A DNA stretch of 64,000 nucleotides from Halichoerus grypus (taxonomy: Eukaryota; Chordata; Mammalia; Carnivora; Phocidae), in the NCBI RefSeq assembly GCF_964656455.1, contig NC_135715.1:82748414-82812413 (forward strand), read 5' to 3'. Below, one piece after another: positions 1 through 11,514 of the stretch; position 1 is the stretch's first letter; each line of letters opens with the position of its first letter. The position numbers were made by a program, and so were the translations under genes. The notes beneath the pieces were generated by a model that did no database searches, had not been told where the DNA came from, and saw only the letters and a list, made by a program, of their open reading frames with translations.

Positions 1-1400
1 AGCCTGACATTTAACTCAGAAGCAGGAAACAGAAGGATTCATCTCCAGAGAAACGGAGTGATCTCAGACACTGTGGGAGTATGGGCATATGGGTGAGGAG
101 GCATGAATAAGCCATCATGCTGCACAGTCACCCTATAGTGGATGCCCACCAGTTAACAAGAACTAGACAAGAACAACACGCATCTTCTCATTCACTTTCA
201 ATGCCTCACCCTTAAATAAAACAAAAACCCAAGAATCCCCAAACTTTTGGGGGAAGTTTCCAAAGTGCAACATAGAGATCAAAACAAAGTACTTCAGAGA
301 AAATAGGACCGCAGAAGAAAATAGACAATGCAGAAGCATAAGAAAACTTGAATTTCTATAATTTATACAACAGAACTAATAGAACATACAGAATCCATGA
401 TGCAAGTAGAGGTGCTATAAGAAAAGGAACAGTGTCAGAAAGCACTTCTAATATCTGTTAGGAGCTCTTAGAAATAAAAAAACAACTATGGTAATAGAAG
501 TTAAAAGTTCAATAGAATGCAAAGATAAGTTTGAGAAAATCTATTAAGAAGCAGAAAATATAATGAAACTAAAGCATCAATTCATGAATTTTAACTTATG
601 ATACTTGGAGTTCCAAAAAGAGAGAAAAGAAAAGGAATTATTTTCTTTAACTCAAGAAAATTTCCCAAAATTTAGTTTTCTGATTTAAAGAGTCCACTGA
701 GTGTTCAGCACAACAAATGAAAACAAAACACCAAGTTTTATTATCAATGCATTTCAGAATCACAGGAATAATGCTAAAAATTTCCAGAGAGAAAGAAATA
801 AACAGGTGCCTAAGGATTTGAAAATGAAAGAAACAGGAGCAACACCTTTATAATTCTGAGGGGAAATGTTTCAAACTATCAGTCAAGCCTAAGAGTGGAA
901 TAGGATTGTCTTAGACATTCAAAGTCTCAAAAATCTACCTAAGGAAGCTATAGCAGTATGGATTTCAGCAAAACCAGAGAATTAACCAAGAAAGAGGAAA
1001 ATGATCCAAAAAAGGAAGGAAACCAAGGGAAATCTCCAGATGATGGTGAGAAAAAACTCTTGGACAAGGTTTGAGCAGCAGGCCTAAGGTGAAGTCAGGT
1101 CCCATAGGAGCAGAAGAGTGAATACCAGGGGCGAGGTATCCAAAAAAGAAAAAAGGAAAGAAATTGATAGACTAGAAATGCATTTGAACATGTGGCAAAT
1201 ATATGGAGAAGGTGTTTCCGTATTCATTGAAGAGTCTGGCAGTAGCAATAGATACATGGAAAATTAGACAGAAAAAGAAGCAATGATTAATACCAGGAAA
1301 AATGAAAAGTTATACAAGGAAGGAAACATAAACATAACACAATATGGGGCACATCAGTGAATAATGTTTACATAATTACATAATGTGAATTCAGTATTGA
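1..1400 (+). mobile_element. Ancient L1 / HAL1-like ORF1-region remnant
   Basis: A-rich sequence with no usable reading frame. Phrases such as the stretch near 780-930 (fragments reading 'ggatttgaaaatgaaag', 'tctgaggggaaatg', 'tcaaactatcagtcaag') and 'gatgatggtgagaaaa' near 1036 resemble the ORF1 and following region of old mammalian L1M/HAL1 elements read on the + strand. The call rests on recalled consensus only. Boundaries and subfamily are uncertain. No intact ORF remains. Confidence 0.45.
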
Positions 1401-1445
1401 TTCAACAAAATAAAAGTAATAGAAGAGAGCTCATTCCTCATATTC

Positions 1446-1562
1446 AAAGATGGGCACTGGGTGTTATACGCAACTAATGTATTGTTGAACACTACGTCAG
1501 AAATTAATGATGTATCATATGTTGGCTAATTGAACATAAAAAGAACCCCCCCCCCAAAAAAA
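1446..1562 (+). mobile_element. Short L1 3'-end fragment (carnivore L1)
   Basis: The sequence matches the last ~100 bp of the young carnivore L1s found elsewhere in the window: 'gggcactgggtgttatacgc', a run of near-repeated TAATGATGTA words, then an A-rich end. The tail is interrupted by a C homopolymer (about 1545-1555) before the A run. It is severely 5' truncated and non-coding. Confidence 0.7.
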
Positions 1563-2204
1563 AATGTTTGGAAGTGTCTTTGTTGGAGCAGGGATAGATT
1601 TACCGAGAGTCCATATTCTCTGCCTCTTTTGCCTATGAACTAAAGCAGTGTGTGTGTGTGGGGGGGGAATCTCTCACTAGGATGGGCAGCTCAGTCTGGC
1701 TCTATGAAAAAGGATTTCCTCTAAAGTCTGAAAATCTGGTTACAAATCTGACCGATGACCCAGGCCTAAGTGGCCAGAATTTAAGTCATAGAGGGACAAC
1801 CAAGGTTGTCTGCACATCCTTACAAACAGCCTTCCTAATTCTTGAGGAGAGTAGTGCAGTGGAAACATATATATTTGGGGTGCAGTGGTAAAAAAAAATC
1901 TAGACTCTAGATTCTGTTCTGCTAAGAATAAACTGCATGACTGATTTTTTCCTTTTGCTTCAGGCCCAAAAATGACTCAGCATACCACTGGAGGAAAGCA
2001 CTGAAAGAAAAATGAGCAACAAGAAGTGGAAATAAAGGTTTTAGAAGGATTAAAAGGAAAATTATGGAAACTGATGGTAGTTATTGCATCTCAAAGACAA
2101 AAAAAAGAACGCTTCGAGCAGCCAGGACAAACAATGATATAGCAGCAAAGAACTTCAGTCTTTTTTTTTTTCTCTTCAAGAATTTTTTTTCCTTTTTTTC
2201 TTTT
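1563..2204. other. Intergenic stretch, no gene seen
   Basis: It holds a short (GT)n run followed by a G homopolymer at about 1650-1667 and a T-rich stretch at 2160-2205 that probably belongs to the 3' tail of the following - strand L1. I see no conserved coding signal. Confidence 0.5.
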
Positions 2205-2641
2205 TTCTTTTATTATGTCAGTTAGCCAACATATAGTACATCATTAGTTTTTGATGTAGTGTTCAACGATTCATTAGTTGCATATAACACCCTGTGCTCA
2301 TCACAACACATGCCCTCCTTAATACCCATCACCCAGTTACCCCATTCCTCCGCCCCTCTCCCTTCTGTAACCCTGAGTTTGTTTCCCAGAGTCCATAGTC
2401 ACTCATGGTTCTTCTCCCTCTCTGATTTCTTCCCATTCAAATTTCCCTCCCTTCCCCTACGTTCCTCCCTGCTATTCCTTATATTCCACATATGAGTGAA
2501 ACCATATGATAATTGTCTTTCTCTGCTTGACTTATTTGACTTAGCATAATCTCCTCCAGTTCCATCCCTGTCGATGCAAATGGTAGGTGTTCATCTTTTC
2601 TTATGGCTGAGTAATATTCCGTTGTATATATGAGCCACATC

Positions 2642-2848
2642 ATTTTTTTTTATTTTTTTAAAGATTTTATTTATTTATTTGACAGAGACAGAGACAGCGA
2701 GAGCAGGAACACAAGCAGGGGGAGTGGGAGAGGGAGAAGCAGGATTCCCGCTGAACAGGGAGCCTGATGTGGGACTCGATCCCAGGACTCTGGGATCATG
2801 ACCTGAGCCGAAGGCAGCCGCTTAACGACTGAGCCACCCAGGAGCCCC
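2642..2848 (-). mobile_element. Carnivore tRNA-derived SINE (CAN-SINE)
   Basis: Reverse-oriented SINE: an A/T tail (TTTAAAGATTTTATTTATTT) on the left, a CT/GA-rich body, and a box-containing head ending GAGCCACCCAGGAGCCCC. The insertion is flanked by an 11-bp target-site duplication TGAGCCACATC at 2631-2641 and 2849-2859, and it splits the 3' part of the host L1. It is non-coding, moved by L1 machinery. Confidence 0.93.
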
Positions 2849-3480
2849 TGAGCCACATCTTTTTTATCCATTCATCTGTTGAAGGGCATCTTGGCTCCTT
2901 CCACAGTTTGGCTATTGTGGACATTGCTGCTGTGAACAAAGAAGGTGCAGGTGCCCCTTCTTTTCACTACCTCTGTATTTTGGGGGGTAAATACCTAGCA
3001 GTGCAATTGCTGGGTTGCATGGTAGCTCTATTTTTAATATCTTGAGGAACCTCCATACTGTTTTCCAGAGTGGCTATACCAGTTTGCATTCCCAACCAAC
3101 AGTGTAAGAAGGTTCCCCTTTCTCCATTCCTCACCAACATTTGTTGTTTCCTGTCTTGTTAATTTTTGCCATTTTAACTGGTGTAAGGTGGTATCTCATT
3201 GTGGTTTTGATTTGTATTTCCCTGATGGCTAGTGATGTTGAACATTTTTTCATGTGTCTGTTAGCCATTTGTATATCTTCTTTGGAGAAGTGTCTGTTCA
3301 TGTCTTCTGCCCATTTCTTGAGTGGATTATTTGTTTTTTGGGTGTTGAGTTTGAGAAGTTCTCTATAGATCTTGGATACCAGCCTTTTTTCTGAAATGTC
3401 ATTTGCAAATATCTTCTCTCATTCCCTGGGTTGCCTCTTAGTTTCATTGACGGTTTCCTTTGCTGTGCAGAAGGTTTTAT

Positions 3481-4502
3481 CTTGAAGAAGTCCCAAAAGT
3501 TCATTTTTGCTTTTGTTTCCCTTGCCTTTGGAGACGTGTCTAGCAAGAAGTTGCTGCAGCCAAGGTCAAAGAAGTTGCTGCCTATGTTCTCCTCCAGGAT
3601 TTTGATGGAGTCCTGTCTCACATTTAGGTCTTTCATCCATTTTGAGTTTATTTTTGTGTAAGGTGTAAGAAAGTGGTCCAGTTCTATTCTCCTGCTGTGG
3701 CTGTCCAATTTCCCCAACACCATTTGTTGAAGGGACCATTTTCCATTGGATATTCTTTCCTGCTTTGTCGAAGATTAGTCGATCATAAATAGAGTTGAGG
3801 GTCCATTTCTGGGTTCTCTATTCTGTTCCATTGTCTATGTGTCTGTTTTTATGCCAGGACCATACTGTTTTGATGATCACAGCTTTGTAAAACAGCTTGA
3901 AGTCAGGCATTGTGATGCCTCCAGCTTTGGTTTTCTTTTTCAACATTCCTTTGGCTATTCAGGGTCTTTTCTGGTTCCATACAAATTTTAGGATTGTTTG
4001 TTCCAGCTCTGTGAAAAATGTTGATGGTATTTTGTTAGGGATTGCATTGAATGTGTAGATTCTTTGGGTAGCATAGATATTTTAAGAATATTTGTTCTTG
4101 CAATCCATGACCATGGAATGTTTTTCCATTTCTTTGTATCTTCCTCAACTTCTTTCATAGGTGTTCTATAGTTTTCAGAGTACAGATCCTTTACCTCTTT
4201 GGTTAGGTTTATTCCTAGGTATCTTATGGTTTTTGGTGCAATTGTAAATGCGATAGATTCCTTGATTTCTCTTTCTTCTGCCTCATTGTTAGTGTATAGA
4301 AATGCAACTGACTTCTGTGCATTGATTTTATATCCTGTCACTTTGCTGAATTCCTGAATGAGTTCTAGCAATTTTGGGGTTGATTCTTTTGGGTTTTCAA
4401 CATAGAGTGTCATGGCATCTTGGAAAAGTGAAAATTTGACTTCTTCTTTGCTGATCTGGATGCCTTTTATTTCTTTTTGTTGTCTGATTGCTGAGGCTAG
4501 GA
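3481..4502 (-). repeat. Left arm of ~1.02 kb near-identical inverted repeat
   Basis: I compared this tract line by line, in reverse complement, with 5880-6920. I found about three single-base differences (two of them transition-type) and one 18-bp insertion in the right arm. Identity ends abruptly at both edges: beyond 3481 and beyond 4502 the two L1s drop to ordinary family-level similarity. The partner arm is 1377 bp away. Confidence 0.95.
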
Positions 4503-5432
4503 CTTCTAGCACTATGTTGAACAATAATAGTGAAAGTGGGCATCCCTGTCGTGTTTCTGACCTTAAGGCAAAAGCTCTCAGTTTTTCCCCATTGAGACTG
4601 ATATTCGCTGTGGGCTTTTCATAGATGGCTTTTATGATATTGAGGTATGTTCCCTTTATCCCTATACTTCGAAGAGCTGTATTTTGTCAAATGCTTTTTC
4701 TGCATCAATTGAGAGGATCATATGGTTCTTGTCTTTTCTTTTACTAATGTGCTCTATCATGTTGATTGATTTCTGAATATTGAACCACCCTTGCATCCCA
4801 GGAATAAATCCCACCTAGTCATGGTGAATAATCCTTTTAATGTCCTGTTGCATCCTATTAGCTAGGACCTTGTTGAGTATTTTGGCATCCATGTTCCTCA
4901 GGGATATTGGTCTGTAATTTTCCTTTTTGATGGGGTCTTTTTTGGGTTTTGCGGTCAGGGTAATGCTGGCCTCATAGAAAGAGTTTGGAAGATTTCCATC
5001 CCTTTCTATTTTCTGAAACAGCTTCAGAAGAATAGGTATTATATCTTCTTTAAATATTTGGTAGAATTCCCCTGGGAAGCCATCTAGCCCTGGACTCTTG
5101 TTTTTTGGGAGGTGTTTGATTACTGCTTCAATTTCCTTACTGGTTATTGATCTGTTCGGATTGTTTATTTCTTCCTGTTTCAGTCTTGGTAGTTTATAAG
5201 TTTCCAGGAATGCATCCATTTCTTCCAGATTGCTTAATTTGTTGTCATATTGTTGCTGGTAGTAATTTCTAATAATTGTTTCTATTTCCTTGGTATTAGT
5301 CATGATCTCTCCCCTTACATTCATGATCTTATTAATTTGGGTCCTTTCTCTTTTCTTTTGGGTAAGTCTGGCCAGAGGTTTATCAATCTTATTAATTCTT
5401 TCAAAGAACCAGCTTCTAGTTTCATTGATCTA

Positions 5433-5562
5433 GACTGCTTTTTATTTAGAAATATTTCATGAGTATTTTCCCAGGTTAAAAAATATGTTGTCCAATATAT
5501 TTTCAACATCTATATATTTTCCCACTAAGGAAATTGAATCAAGACTCAGAAGGTTCCCAACA
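5433..5562 (+). mobile_element. Gap between inverted L1s with a slice of ancient L1M
   Basis: Mostly AT-rich sequence. The words 'aaggaaattgaatcaagact' (about 5527-5546) match the ORF2 region of the ancient + strand L1 that resumes at 8206, so the right-hand L1 was inserted into that older element. The copy AAGGTTCCCAACA (5550-5562) is the left target-site duplication of that insertion. Confidence 0.6.
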
Positions 5563-5879
5563 TTTTACTCCTGGACTGCAAGGGTAGTTCAACATCCACA
5601 AATCAATCAGTGTGATACACATTAGTAAAAGAAAGGACAAGAACCCCATGAGCTTCTCAATAGATGCAGGAAAAGCATTTGACACACTAGATCAACTGTT
5701 CTTGATAAAAACTCTCCACCATGTGGGATAGAGGGAACAAACCTCAATATCATAAAGCCACATACAAAAGACCCACAGCAAATATCATCCTCAATGGGGA
5801 AAAACTGAGAGCTTTTCTCCTAAGGTCAGGAACGTGACAGGGGTGTCCACTCTCACCACTGTTGTTCAACACAGTACTA

Positions 5880-6920
5880 GTCCTAGCCTCAGCAATCAGA
5901 CAACAAAAAGAAATAAAAGGCATCCAGATCAGCAAAGAAGAAGTCAAATTTTCACTTTTCCAAGATGCCATGACACTCTATGTTGAAAACCCAAAAGAAT
6001 CAACCCCAAAATTGCTAGAACTCATTCAGGAATTCAGCAAAGTGACAGGATATAAAATCAATGCACAGAAGTCAGTTGCATTTCTATACACTAACAATGA
6101 GGCAGAAGAAAGAGAAATCAAGGAATCTATCGCATTTACAATTGCACCAAAAACCATAAGATACCTAGGAATAAACCTAACCAAAGAGGTAAAGGATCTG
6201 TACTCTGAAAACTATAGAACACCTATGAAAGAAGTTGAGGAAGATACAAAGAAATGGAAAAACATTCCATGGTCATGGATTGCAAGAACAAATATTCTTA
6301 AAATATCTATGCTACCCAAAGAATCTACACATTCAATGCAATCCCTAACAAAATACCATCAACATTTTTCACAGAGCTGGAACAAACAATCCTAAAATTT
6401 GTATGGAACCAGAAAAGACCCTGAATAGCCAAAGGAATGTTGAAAAAGAAAACCAAAGCTGGAGGCATCACAATGCCTGACTTCAAGCTGTTTTACAAAG
6501 CTGTGATCATCAAAACAGTATGGTCCTGGCATAAAAACAGACACATAGACAATGGAACAGAATAGAGAACCCAGAAATGGACCCTCAACTCTATCTATGA
6601 TCGACTAATCTTCAACAAAGCAGGAAAGAATATCCAATGGAAAAGAATATCCCATGGAAAATGGTCCCTTCAACAAATGGTGTTGGGGAAATTGGACAGC
6701 CACAGCAGGAGAATAGAACTGGACCACTTTCTTACACCCTACACAAAAATAAACTCAAAATGGATGAAAGACCTAAATGTGAGACAGGACTCCATCAAAA
6801 TCCTGGAGGAGAACATAGGCAGCAACTTCTTTGACCTTGGCTGCAGCAACTTCTTGCTAGACACGTCTCCAAAGGCAAGGGAAACAAAAGCAAAAATGAA
6901 CTTTTGGGACTTCTTCAAGA
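5880..6920 (+). repeat. Right arm of ~1.02 kb near-identical inverted repeat
   Basis: Partner of 3481-4502. The shared tract includes private disabling changes, not just consensus L1 sequence: the altered RT box and the frameshifted segment read as '[17 protein letters not shown]' in both arms. That makes independent descent from a common active L1 unlikely. It starts just after a 3-bp difference at CTAG(AAG)TCC and ends at the 'aagataaaa' step before 'gcttctgcac'. Confidence 0.95.
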
Positions 6921-7054
6921 TAAAAAGCTTCTGCACACCAAAGGAAACTTTTGACAAAACTAAAAGACAACCTACAGAGTGGGAGAAGATATTTGCAATG
7001 TCTTATCAGATACAGGGCTAGTATCTAAAATCTATAAAGAACTTATCAAACTCA

Positions 7055-7249
7055 GGGCGCTGGGGTGGCTCAGTTGGTTAAGTGTCTGCCTTCAGCTAAG
7101 GTCATGATCCCAGGACCCTGGGATCGAGCCCTGCATTGTGCTCCCTGCTCGGCAGGGAGCCTACTTCACCCTTTCCTCCCAGCTCCTGTTTTCTCTTGCT
7201 ATCTCTGTCTCTCTCTCTCTCAAATAAATAAATAAAATCTTAAAAAAAA
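7055..7249 (+). mobile_element. Carnivore SINE
   Basis: Head 'gggcgctggggtggctcag', anticodon-like tRNA-derived part, (TC)n stretch and AAATAAATAAATAAAATCTT-A tail. Target-site duplications of 19 bp (AAAGAACTTAT/CCAAACTCA) lie at 7036-7054 and 7250-7268. It splits the right-arm L1 late in ORF2. Confidence 0.93.
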
Positions 7250-9451
7250 AAAGAACTTACCAAACTCAACACCCAGAGAACAACAAATCCACTCAAGAAA
7301 TGGGCAGAAGACATGAACAGACATTTCTCCAAAGAAGACATACAAATTGCCAACAGACAAATGAAAAAATGTTCAACATACTCGGCATCAAGGAAATACA
7401 AATAAAACCATAATAAGCTATTACCTGACACACTCAGAATGGCTAAAATTAGCAACTCAGGAAACATGTTGGAGAGGATGTTGGAGAAGGGAGAACTCTC
7501 TTACACTGTTGGTGGGAATGCAAGCTGGTACAGCCACTCTGGAAAACAGTATGGAGGTTCCTGAAAAAGTTAAAAATAGAGCTACCCTTTGAGCTAGCAA
7601 TTGCTCTACTAGGTAATTATGGAAAAGATACAATCATAGTGATTCAAAGAGGCACATGCACCCCAATGTTTATAGCAGCAGTGTCTACAATAGCCAAACT
7701 GTGGAAAGAGCCCAGGTGTCCATTGACTCATGAATGGATCAAGAAGAAGTGGTATATATATACAATGGAATATTTTCAGCCATCAAAAAGAAGGCAATCA
7801 TGCCCCTTGCAACAACGTTGATGATACTAGAAGGTATTATGCTAAGTGAGATAAGTCAGAGAAAGACACATAGCATAACATTTCACTCATATGTGGAATT
7901 TAAAAAACAAAACAGACAAATATAGGGGAAAGGAAGGAAAAATAAGATAAGACAAAATCAGAGAGGGAGCCAAACCATAAGAGACTCTTAACTATAGGGA
8001 ACAAACTGAGGGTTGCTGGAGGGGAGGTGGGTGCAGGGATGTGGTAACTGGGTGATGGGCATTGAGGAGGGCACTTGATATAATGAACACTGGGTGTTAT
8101 ATGCAACTGATGAATCACTAAATTCTATCTTTGAAACTAATAATACACTAATTAATTAAATTGGGGATTTTAAATAAAAACAAAAACAAAAAAAGGCTCC
8201 CAACAAACAAAAGCCCAAGGTGGTTTCACTGGTGAGTTCTACCAAACACTTAAAGAAGAATCAATGTCAATTCTTTTCAAACTCTTCCATAAAATTAAAA
8301 AGGAGGGAACACTCAAATAAGCACAATACACAAATGTTATACACCACATTAATAGAATGAAAAATAAAAATCATAAGGTCACCTCAATAGATGCAGAAAA
8401 AGCATTTGACAGAATTCAACATCCTTTCAGGATCAAAATGCTGAATAAATGGATGTAGAGGACTATACCACAGTATAATAAAAGTATGACAAGCACACAG
8501 CTAATACCATACTCAACAGTGAAAGATTGAAAACTTTCCTGCCAAGATCAGAAACAAGACAGGGTGCTCACTCTCTCCACTCCTAATTCAACATAGAACT
8601 GGAAATTTGAGGCAGAGCAATTAGGTGAGAAAAAGAAATAAAAGGAATCCAAACTGGAAATGAAGAAGTAAAATTGTCTTTGTTCCCAGATGATGTGATA
8701 TACATAGAATATGCTAAGACTCCACCAAAACACTGTTGGAACTAATAAACAAATTTAGTAAAGTTGAAGGATACAAAATCAACACACAAAAAAATCAGTT
8801 GCATTTCTCTACACTAACAACAATCTGAAAAATAAATAAATAAAACAATTACATTATCAAAAATAATGCAATACTTAGGAATAAATTTAACCAAGGAGGT
8901 AAAAGATCTGTACATTGAAAACTACTAGACATTGATGAAAAAAATTGAGGATGGAAATAAATGGGAAAATATCCCATATTTGTGGAGGAAGAATTAATAC
9001 TGTTCAAATGTCCATACTATTCAAAGTCATCTATAGATTTAATGCAATCTCTATCAAAACTCTAATGGCATTTTTCAACAGAAACAGAAATAATAATCCT
9101 AAAACTCCAAAGGTCCACAAAAGACCCCAAGTAGCCAAAATCCTGAGAAAGAAGAACACAGCTGAAAGCATCACACCTCCTGATTTCAAGTTTTATTCCA
9201 AAGCTATAATAATCAAAATAACATGGTACTGGCATAAAAACAGACACATAGATGAATGGAATAGAACTAAGAGGCCAGAAATAAACCCATGCATATACAG
9301 TCAGCTAGTATTTGACAAGGGGGCTAAGAATACTCAGTGGGGGAATGAATAATCTCTTCAATAAATGTTGTTAGGAAAACTGTATATTCACATGCAGAAA
9401 AAAGAAACTGGAGCCCTATCTCAGACGACTCATAAAAATTAACTCAAAATG

Positions 9452-9718
9452 AGAAGAATGTAGCAGGAGGGGAAGAATGAAGGGGGGGAAATCGGAGGGG
9501 GAGAAGAACCATGAGAGACAATGGACTCTGAAAAACAAACTGAGGGTTCTAGAGGGGAGGGGGTTGGGAGGATGGGTTAGCCTGGTGATGGGTATTGAGG
9601 AGGGCACGTTCTGCATGGAGCACTGGGTGTTATGCACAAACAATGAATCATGGAACACTATATCTAAAACTAATGATGTAATGTATGGGGATTAACATAA
9701 CAATAAAAAAAATTAAAA
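9452..9718 (+). mobile_element. L1 3'-end insertion, copy 1
   Basis: About 267 bp of carnivore L1 3' UTR, from 'agaagaatgtagcagg' to an A-rich tail. It is flanked by an 18-bp target-site duplication (AAAAATTAACTCAAAATG) at 9434-9451 and 9719-9736, so it is a true retrotransposition event into the ancient L1M. A second copy with the same 5' break lies at 12649-12919. Confidence 0.9.
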
Positions 9719-9762
9719 AAAAATTAACTCAAAATGGATTAAAGATTTAAATATAAGACCTG

Positions 9763-9905
9763 GGGGCACCTGGGTGGCTCAATCAGTTGAGTGTTGGACT
9801 CTTGATCTCAGCTCAGGTCTTGATCTCAAGGTCTGTCTTGAGTTCAAGCCTCAGGTTGGGCTCCACATTGGGTGTGGAGCCTAGTTTAAAAAAAAAAAAA
9901 AAAAG
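9763..9905 (+). mobile_element. Carnivore SINE, first of a tandem pair
   Basis: Head 'ggggcacctgggtggctcaa', a shorter and more diverged body than the other SINEs, ending in an A tract. A short duplication AAGACCTG (9755-9762) matches 10107-10114 on the far side of the second SINE. Confidence 0.85.
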
Positions 9906-10106
9906 AGGGGCGCCTGGGTGGCTCAGTGGTTGAGTGTCTGCCTTCGGCTCAGGTCATGATCCCAGGGTTCTGGGATCGAGCCCCACACTGGGCTCCCTGC
10001 TTGGCGGGAAGCCTGCTTCTCCCTCTCCCACTCCCTCTGCTTGTGTTCCCTCTCTTGCTGTGTCTCTCTTTGTCAAATAAATAAAACCTTAAAAAAAGAA
10101 AAAAAA
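9906..10106 (+). mobile_element. Carnivore SINE, second of a tandem pair
   Basis: Full-length element: 'gggcgcctgggtggctcagt' head, CT-rich body, AAATAAATAAAACCTT-A tail. It sits directly on the A tail of the preceding SINE, and only one outer AAGACCTG duplication brackets the pair. The likely order is insertion of the second SINE into the tail of the first. Confidence 0.9.
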
Positions 10107-10865
10107 AAGACCTGAAATTATAAAATTCATAGAAGAAAACACAGGGGATAAAGCTCCTTGACGTTGGTCTTGGCAATGATTTTAAAATATGACACTAAAA
10201 GCACAAGCAACAATAGCAAAATAAAAAAGCAGAACTACATCAAACTAAAAATCTTCTGCAATGCCCTGCAAAAGAAATAATCAACAAAATGTAAGGCCAC
10301 CTATGGAATGAGAAAAAATATTCTGTAACCCTCTATGTGATAAGGGGCTAATAATATCCAAAGTATATAAAGAATTCATACAACTCAATAAAAAAAATAA
10401 ACAATTGATTAAAAAATGGGCAAAGGAACTGAATAGATATTTTTCCAAAGAAGACATCCAAATGGCCAACAAACATGAAAACGTGTTCAACATCACTAAT
10501 TATCAGGAAAATTCACATCAAAACCACAAGATATCACTTCACACTTGTTAGAATTGCTATTATCAAAAGACAATACACAGCAAGAGGAGAGAAGAGAGGA
10601 TGTGGAGAAAATGCAACCTTTGTATACTGTTGGTGGGAATATAAATTATTGCATCCACAATGTAGAAGAGTATGAAGGTTCCTCAAAAAAGTAAAAATAG
10701 AATTTCATATGATCCAGCAATTCCACCTCTGGGGTATGTCCAAAGGAAATGAAAACACTATCTCAAAAAGATATCTGCACCCCATTCCAGCATTATTCCA
10801 GCATTATTCATAATAGTCGAGACATGGAAACAACCTTAGTGTCCATAAATGGATGAATGGATAAG

Positions 10866-10930
10866 CAATATGTGTGTGTATATATATGTACACACACATA
10901 TGTGTATATATATATACATATAAACACAAT
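10866..10930. repeat. TG/TA microsatellite inside old L1
   Basis: Alternating TG, TA and CA dinucleotides ('tgtgtgtgtatatatatg', 'acacacacat'). It falls where L1 ORF2 sequences usually read 'tatatatacaatgg', so it has grown from an AT-rich seed in the element. Confidence 0.8.
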
Positions 10931-11247
10931 GGGATATTATTCAGCCATAAAAAGAAGGAAATTCTGCCTTTTGTGTCAACATGGATGGATCTTGAGGGCT
11001 AAGTGAAGTAGGTCAGACAAAGACAAATACTGTATCATTTCGCCTGTATGCAGAATCTCAAAAAGCTGAATTCACAGAAGTAGAGAGTGGAAGGGTGGTT
11101 GGCAGGGGATGGGAGGGTGGAAGAAATAGGGAGTTGTTGGTCAAAGGATACAACCTTCCAGCTATAAAATGAATAACTTTGGGGATCTAATGTACAGTAT
11201 AGTGACAATAACTGACAATATGATATTATATACTTGCAAGTTGCTCA

Positions 11248-11514
11248 GAAAGTGGTCCAGTTTCATTCTTCTGCATGTGGCTGTCCAATTTTCCCAACAC
11301 CATTTGTTGAAAAGATTGTCTTTTTTCCATTGGACATTCTTTTCTGCTTTGTTGAAGAAGCATTTTCATTGGCCATAAAGTTGAGGGTCCATTGCTTGGT
11401 TCTCTATTCTGTTCCATTCACCTATGTGTCTATTTTTGTGCCAGTACCATACTGTCTTGATGATTACAGCTTTGTAATAGAGCTTAAAGTCTGGCATTGT
11501 GATGTCACCAGCTT
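11248..11514 (-). mobile_element. Inverted 5' segment of a twin-primed L1
   Basis: 267 bp of L1 ORF2 in - orientation that, when reversed, ends '...gaccactttct'. The + strand L1 beginning at 11515 reads 'cttacaccatacac', the very next bases of the element. The segment is therefore the upstream part of the same L1 flipped in place, the classic product of twin priming during target-primed reverse transcription. Confidence 0.9.

Larger units (their letters stand above)
2205..5432 (-). mobile_element. 5'-truncated L1, left arm of inverted pair
   Basis: This L1 is on the - strand, with its T-rich 3' tail at the left and the ORF2 middle at the right. The 3' UTR covers 2205-2520. Broken ORF2 runs outward, with recognisable pieces at 3298-3723 (C-terminal part), 3988-4524 (thumb region, '[17 protein letters not shown]') and 4815-5324 (RT fingers/palm, '[18 protein letters not shown]'). 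The RT active-site box reads FQDAM instead of FADDM, so the enzyme is dead. A SINE interrupts it at 2642-2848. From 3481 to 4502 it is almost identical, in reverse complement, to the L1 at 5563-8192, while the flanking parts of the two elements differ as ordinary family members do. Confidence 0.9.
5563..8192 (+). mobile_element. 5'-truncated L1, right arm of inverted pair
   Basis: A + strand L1 that starts inside the ORF2 RT domain and runs through the 3' UTR to an A-rich tail. Imperfect target-site duplications AAGGTTCCCAACA (5550-5562) and AAGGCTCCCAACA (8193-8205) mark the insertion. ORF2 survives as pieces at 5862-6395 and 6677-7021 and is closed by stops and shifts. The 1.02 kb from 5880 to about 6920 mirrors the left L1 almost base for base, including the FQDAM change at the RT active site. 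An 18-bp tandem duplication near 6640-6660 is present only in this arm. A SINE lies at 7055-7249. Confidence 0.92.
8206..11247 (+). mobile_element. Ancient L1M, ORF2 to 3' UTR, with nested insertions
   Basis: An old, heavily decayed + strand L1. Recognisable ORF2 stretches include a degenerate RT box near 8680-8700 and the segment at 8945-9352. It is broken by an L1 3'-end piece (9452-9718), two adjacent SINEs (9763-10106) and the composite L1 at 11248-13790. Its 3' UTR resumes after that, with 'tttgctaagagag' at about 13787. The break-and-resume pattern gives the relative ages: this is the oldest layer. Confidence 0.8.
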
